A program made the position numbers and the translations under genes. Source: Otis tarda (lineage: Eukaryota; Chordata; Aves; Otidiformes; Otididae). Taken from it: a stretch of 64,000 nt of DNA. Positions 61,101 to 64,000 of this stretch are shown piece after piece. The stretch lies in NCBI GenBank assembly GCA_026413225.1, contig CM048552.1:46515001-46579000 (forward strand), read 5' to 3'. Positions within the stretch are counted from its first letter, which is position 1. Every line of letters begins with the position of its first letter. Below the pieces are notes generated by a model. The model was not told the DNA's origin, ran no database searches, and saw only the letters and a list, made by a program, of their open reading frames with translations.

Positions 61101-61937
61101 TTCCTTCTTCAAATGATACTGAACAAATACAATTTTTGGCAGTCTGTGACACTCACACTGAGCTGAGCACAATTCTAGCTCTGCTATTTTGCTTTCATAG
61201 CTTCCTTAGCTCATCTTGTGAACAGAGCGTGAAGCTTTGGGGTAGTGTCTTCTATTTATTCACATGTATTTGGTTTAGTTCCTTATCCTTCTGATTTGAA
61301 AGCTAGCACTGCCACAGTAGATGGAAGTTTTCTGGAAAATTATTGTAAGCTTCTAAAAGCCATAATTACAGCCTTACAAAATCCCTAGCTGTGGTAAATA
61401 TCAGACAGAGTCACTATGACATAGTGATTATGATGCCACTTTATCAGAGGCATGACAATTCATGTGCTAATATGTAGCCCCGATCACAGCCAAAGTCTCT
61501 GGTCTATTCCTTTACAAAGGTCTGGGGATGCCCGGGTAGTCCCCAAAAGCTAAATATAAAAGATTCAAGAATGCAGACCAAAGGGTGCTTCTTGTGCCCA
61601 TGCAGAAAACTTAGCAATTTCCCTGCTTTAGTCAATAATTTCTGCCACTTTTATCTGTGGTCTCACGAAGACCTCAATAAGGTCTTAATAACGGTGCAAG
61701 TATTGTACAACAGCTTTTACTGGCCCACTGCTGCATTTCTTTTTCAGTATGAGCTCTGTTTGCTTAAGGACTGCCTACCCATGAACATTAACCATTTGTG
61801 ATCACGTAACACCCTCCCCCAAAATGTGTGTCTAAAATTAAACTACAGATGGTGTTCACAAAGGTTAACCTTAGCCTAGGGTGCTAAATCCCCTTACAAT
61901 CTCCCCACAGTCAATGGAAAAAGGAAATGTCTCCTTT

Positions 61938-62012
61938 AATGCAGTATTCCTCAATCTGTGCTCTGGGAACCAGTAGTGATCTGGAAGACATCTGATGGTA
62001 GTTCATGAAAAT
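61938..62012. repeat. Possible ancient hAT-type DNA transposon end
   Basis: The phrase CAGTATTCCTCAATCTGTGC, then TGGGAACCAGTAGTGATCTG, then GGTAGTTCATGAAAATG, recalls the 'CAGTGGTTCTCAA.CTGTGGTCC...CCA.TGGTGGTCC' ends of old hAT elements. It is strongly diverged and matched from memory only. Confidence 0.3.
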
Positions 62013-62837
62013 GTTGGAAACATTTAACCTTCCCCTGCAGAAAACACCTCCAAACTATATACAGAAATTCCTACATATGCACACAAGCAAACAATCAATT
62101 TGGGAGATTTTTAAAGTAATAAACAAACCTTGAAAGGGCATTTGGCTGTAAATGAAAACCATTATGACAACACTTCATAACACAGTACTTTTTAAAAAAT
62201 ATTATTTTAAAAAGGTTTGGTAGACTTTCAATTGAAAAAAGAAAAGAACTAAAGCTTAATTTTGAGTATTTCTCTCCCAGGTGACTACACAAAGGTTTTA
62301 AGGAGACATATTTGCCTTGGATAAGAGTTGGTTCTTACAAAAGCCCTTACATCTTGAAATAACAAAATATGAAAATTATGTCCCTGGGGTAGTATGGCGT
62401 GGTACACTCAATTGTAATTTCTTAAGAGCTCATCTGTTGGATAGTCAGAATTATATCATATATTTCCAAAGGATGCTTTGAAGAAGCTATTTAAAGAAAA
62501 ATTCAACAAATTCACCTTAAACTGAGTGACTGGAGTCTTTACTTTTTGAAATAAACCTGGTGATGTCAGTTTTCAATGCAAAGAGTTAAAATCAGAAGCA
62601 TTATTGAAGTCAAATAGATTTATGCCATTAAAATGTTCTAAATTGCAGCTAGTAAAAATATAATCTAGTAAGTCAACTTTTTCATTGGTTATTTTATCTG
62701 ACTAAAGATTTTGCTAATTACAACATCTTTATGGTTACTTGTATCAAATAAAATTCATTCCCATGTGGACGGCACCATAAGGATTTCTGCTTAACAGATG
62801 GGCTTCTTGTGCTTTTAATTCCTTTTGGAAATCTTAG

Positions 62838-62859
62838 CTTTGTTGTGCATGAAACAAAG
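62838..62859. promoter_or_regulatory. Palindromic pair of SOX-type motifs
   Basis: CTTTGTT at 62838-62844 and AACAAAG at 62853-62859 are perfect reverse complements separated by 8 bases. Each matches the SOX HMG-box consensus. SOX9 and SOX10 commonly use inverted paired sites, though usually with shorter spacing (family knowledge). Use as an enhancer is inference. Confidence 0.35.
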
Positions 62860-64000
62860 AAGAAACCGTTGTGAAGGTCTCTTTATGCAATCCTTTTCTA
62901 TTGTGAGCTACACCAGAGAACAAATCTGATCCTGTAGGCAGCGAAGAGGCTAGAGGAAAAACAAAAAAGAAATCTCTTTTGATCCATCTCTTTAGGTGTC
63001 TAGCATCATATTTTCTAATTTTAGAGTTACATGCATTTACTGGTTTTTACTCAAATTTACACTCTAGATCCACTGATGGTAAATTATAATAATCTGTACT
63101 ATGATCATAAATCACAACCTAGCTAAGAGTTTGTTTCCAAAAGTTCTGTGGTCCCATCCCAAAAGTTGCTCCTCAGGACATTTGTTTCTTTTCATGTGAA
63201 CTATGCCAATTCATCTCATCAAGTGTATTTTTCACATGTCTCAAGACATCTCCCACCATAAGCACTCTGAATATTCATCATTCCAGGAAAAAACAGTAGA
63301 CAAGATGCTCTATGTATGAGCAAAAATAGTATCTAATAGAAGGCTTGACTTCTCCAAACTTTTAATTTGCTTAGAGATGTGTAAAGTACTTAAATAATAA
63401 ACTTAAACATAAATTCTAAGGGACAGAGAATTGGTGACATAATAAGCTGCTAAAATTTTTTTCATCCTAGTTTTAAAGAACTGAGCTGTCTGACCAGAGC
63501 TTAGGTTATAAATAATTTTAATACAAATAACATCCCAGGATGCTTCTTTTTCTAGATCCCTCACATTTCCAACAGTAAGTCCAGAAAGGGCATTTCAGGG
63601 GAACTAGGGTGTAAGTGAGAGCAGCGGCTTCACAACTGACTCTTGGTCCAATATGGAGTGTTGCTGTTAGCTGAGGATTGCAGCAGGACCAAGGAACTGT
63701 AAATGTTTTGCCACTGCCTACATGTAACTGCAGAAAACTAGACACAAAATATAGATTTGTGAAGTCCCATGGTATCCTGGAGATGTTTAAATTTCTTATT
63801 TTCTGATCAAGAAGTTCCTCACATTCCTTTCTCTATCCAAAACTAGATGGTCTTAGAGGTGGTGAAAAGGTAGCCCTTTCAGAAAAGAGTAGGGAAAACA
63901 AGAAGCTGAAACCAGATAATTATTTTTCAAAGGGTTGACCAAAACTCAGTAATTTCTTAATATGATTTCTTTAATGTATTTACCTCAATTTGTGAACTGA

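Larger units (their letters stand above)
52109..64000. other. Gene desert downstream of ALX1, third part
   Basis: No exon or RNA gene is recognised in about 11.9 kb. The DNA is AT-rich with ordinary poly-A and poly-T runs. A possible old DNA-transposon piece lies near 61.95 kb. Stretches at about 55230-55500 and 62520-62900 look like candidate regulatory elements. Open frames such as 57470-57853 (minus) show no family features. Confidence 0.65.

Noticed and set aside
28661..64000. Search for exons of RASSF9 or NTS, the expected downstream neighbours
   Set aside because: No RA-domain or neurotensin-like frame is visible; they are expected much farther away.
1..64000. CRISPR arrays, operons, prophage or bacterial defence systems
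   Set aside because: Spliced vertebrate gene, CR1 and avian LTRs show this is eukaryotic nuclear DNA; no regularly spaced direct repeats are present.

Overview
The window looks like avian nuclear DNA carrying one complete protein-coding gene, ALX1 (also called CART1), on the + strand, followed by a long gene desert. The case for a bird rests on three things seen in the sequence: a vertebrate ALX1 of exactly 326 residues; a CR1-type LINE tail in intron 3; and three solo LTRs of the endogenous-retrovirus (ERVL-like) type common in birds, against an otherwise low repeat content. The species cannot be named from this alone.

Layout. Positions 1-2.09 kb are ordinary intergenic DNA. From 2.09 to 8.77 kb there is a broad, patchy domain rich in G+C and CpG. 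It is followed by a TATA-containing promoter at about 10.1 kb, a 5' UTR with no upstream ATG, and the start codon at 10304. The four coding exons are 10304-10529, 12754-13058, 16765-16893 and 28012-28332. They join in frame with consensus GT/AG sites. The three introns are 2.2, 3.7 and 11.1 kb; the first begins with a CpG island and a trinucleotide-repeat tract. The last exon encodes the C-terminal OAR (aristaless) tail, and several polyadenylation signals follow within 300 bases of the stop. From about 28.7 kb to the end I recognise no gene. That stretch holds solo LTRs at 41.2-42.3, about 42.7-43.4 and 51.5-52.1 kb, some very old repeat fragments, simple repeats and several non-coding stretches that look like candidate regulatory elements.

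Biology. ALX1 is a paired-class homeodomain transcription factor of cranial neural crest and craniofacial mesenchyme. Its loss causes frontonasal defects in mammals, and variation at the locus has been associated with beak shape in Darwin's finches. A single developmental regulator beside a gene desert, with a wide CpG-rich 5' domain, is the usual layout for such genes, and distal enhancers in the flanking DNA are expected. I found no bacterial-type system, CRISPR array, rRNA or tRNA gene. The most interesting unexplained items are a miRNA-like hairpin in intron 3, a palindromic pair of SOX-type motifs near 62.85 kb, paired homeodomain sites at the window start, and possible alternative ALX1 products from exon 2 and its flanks.
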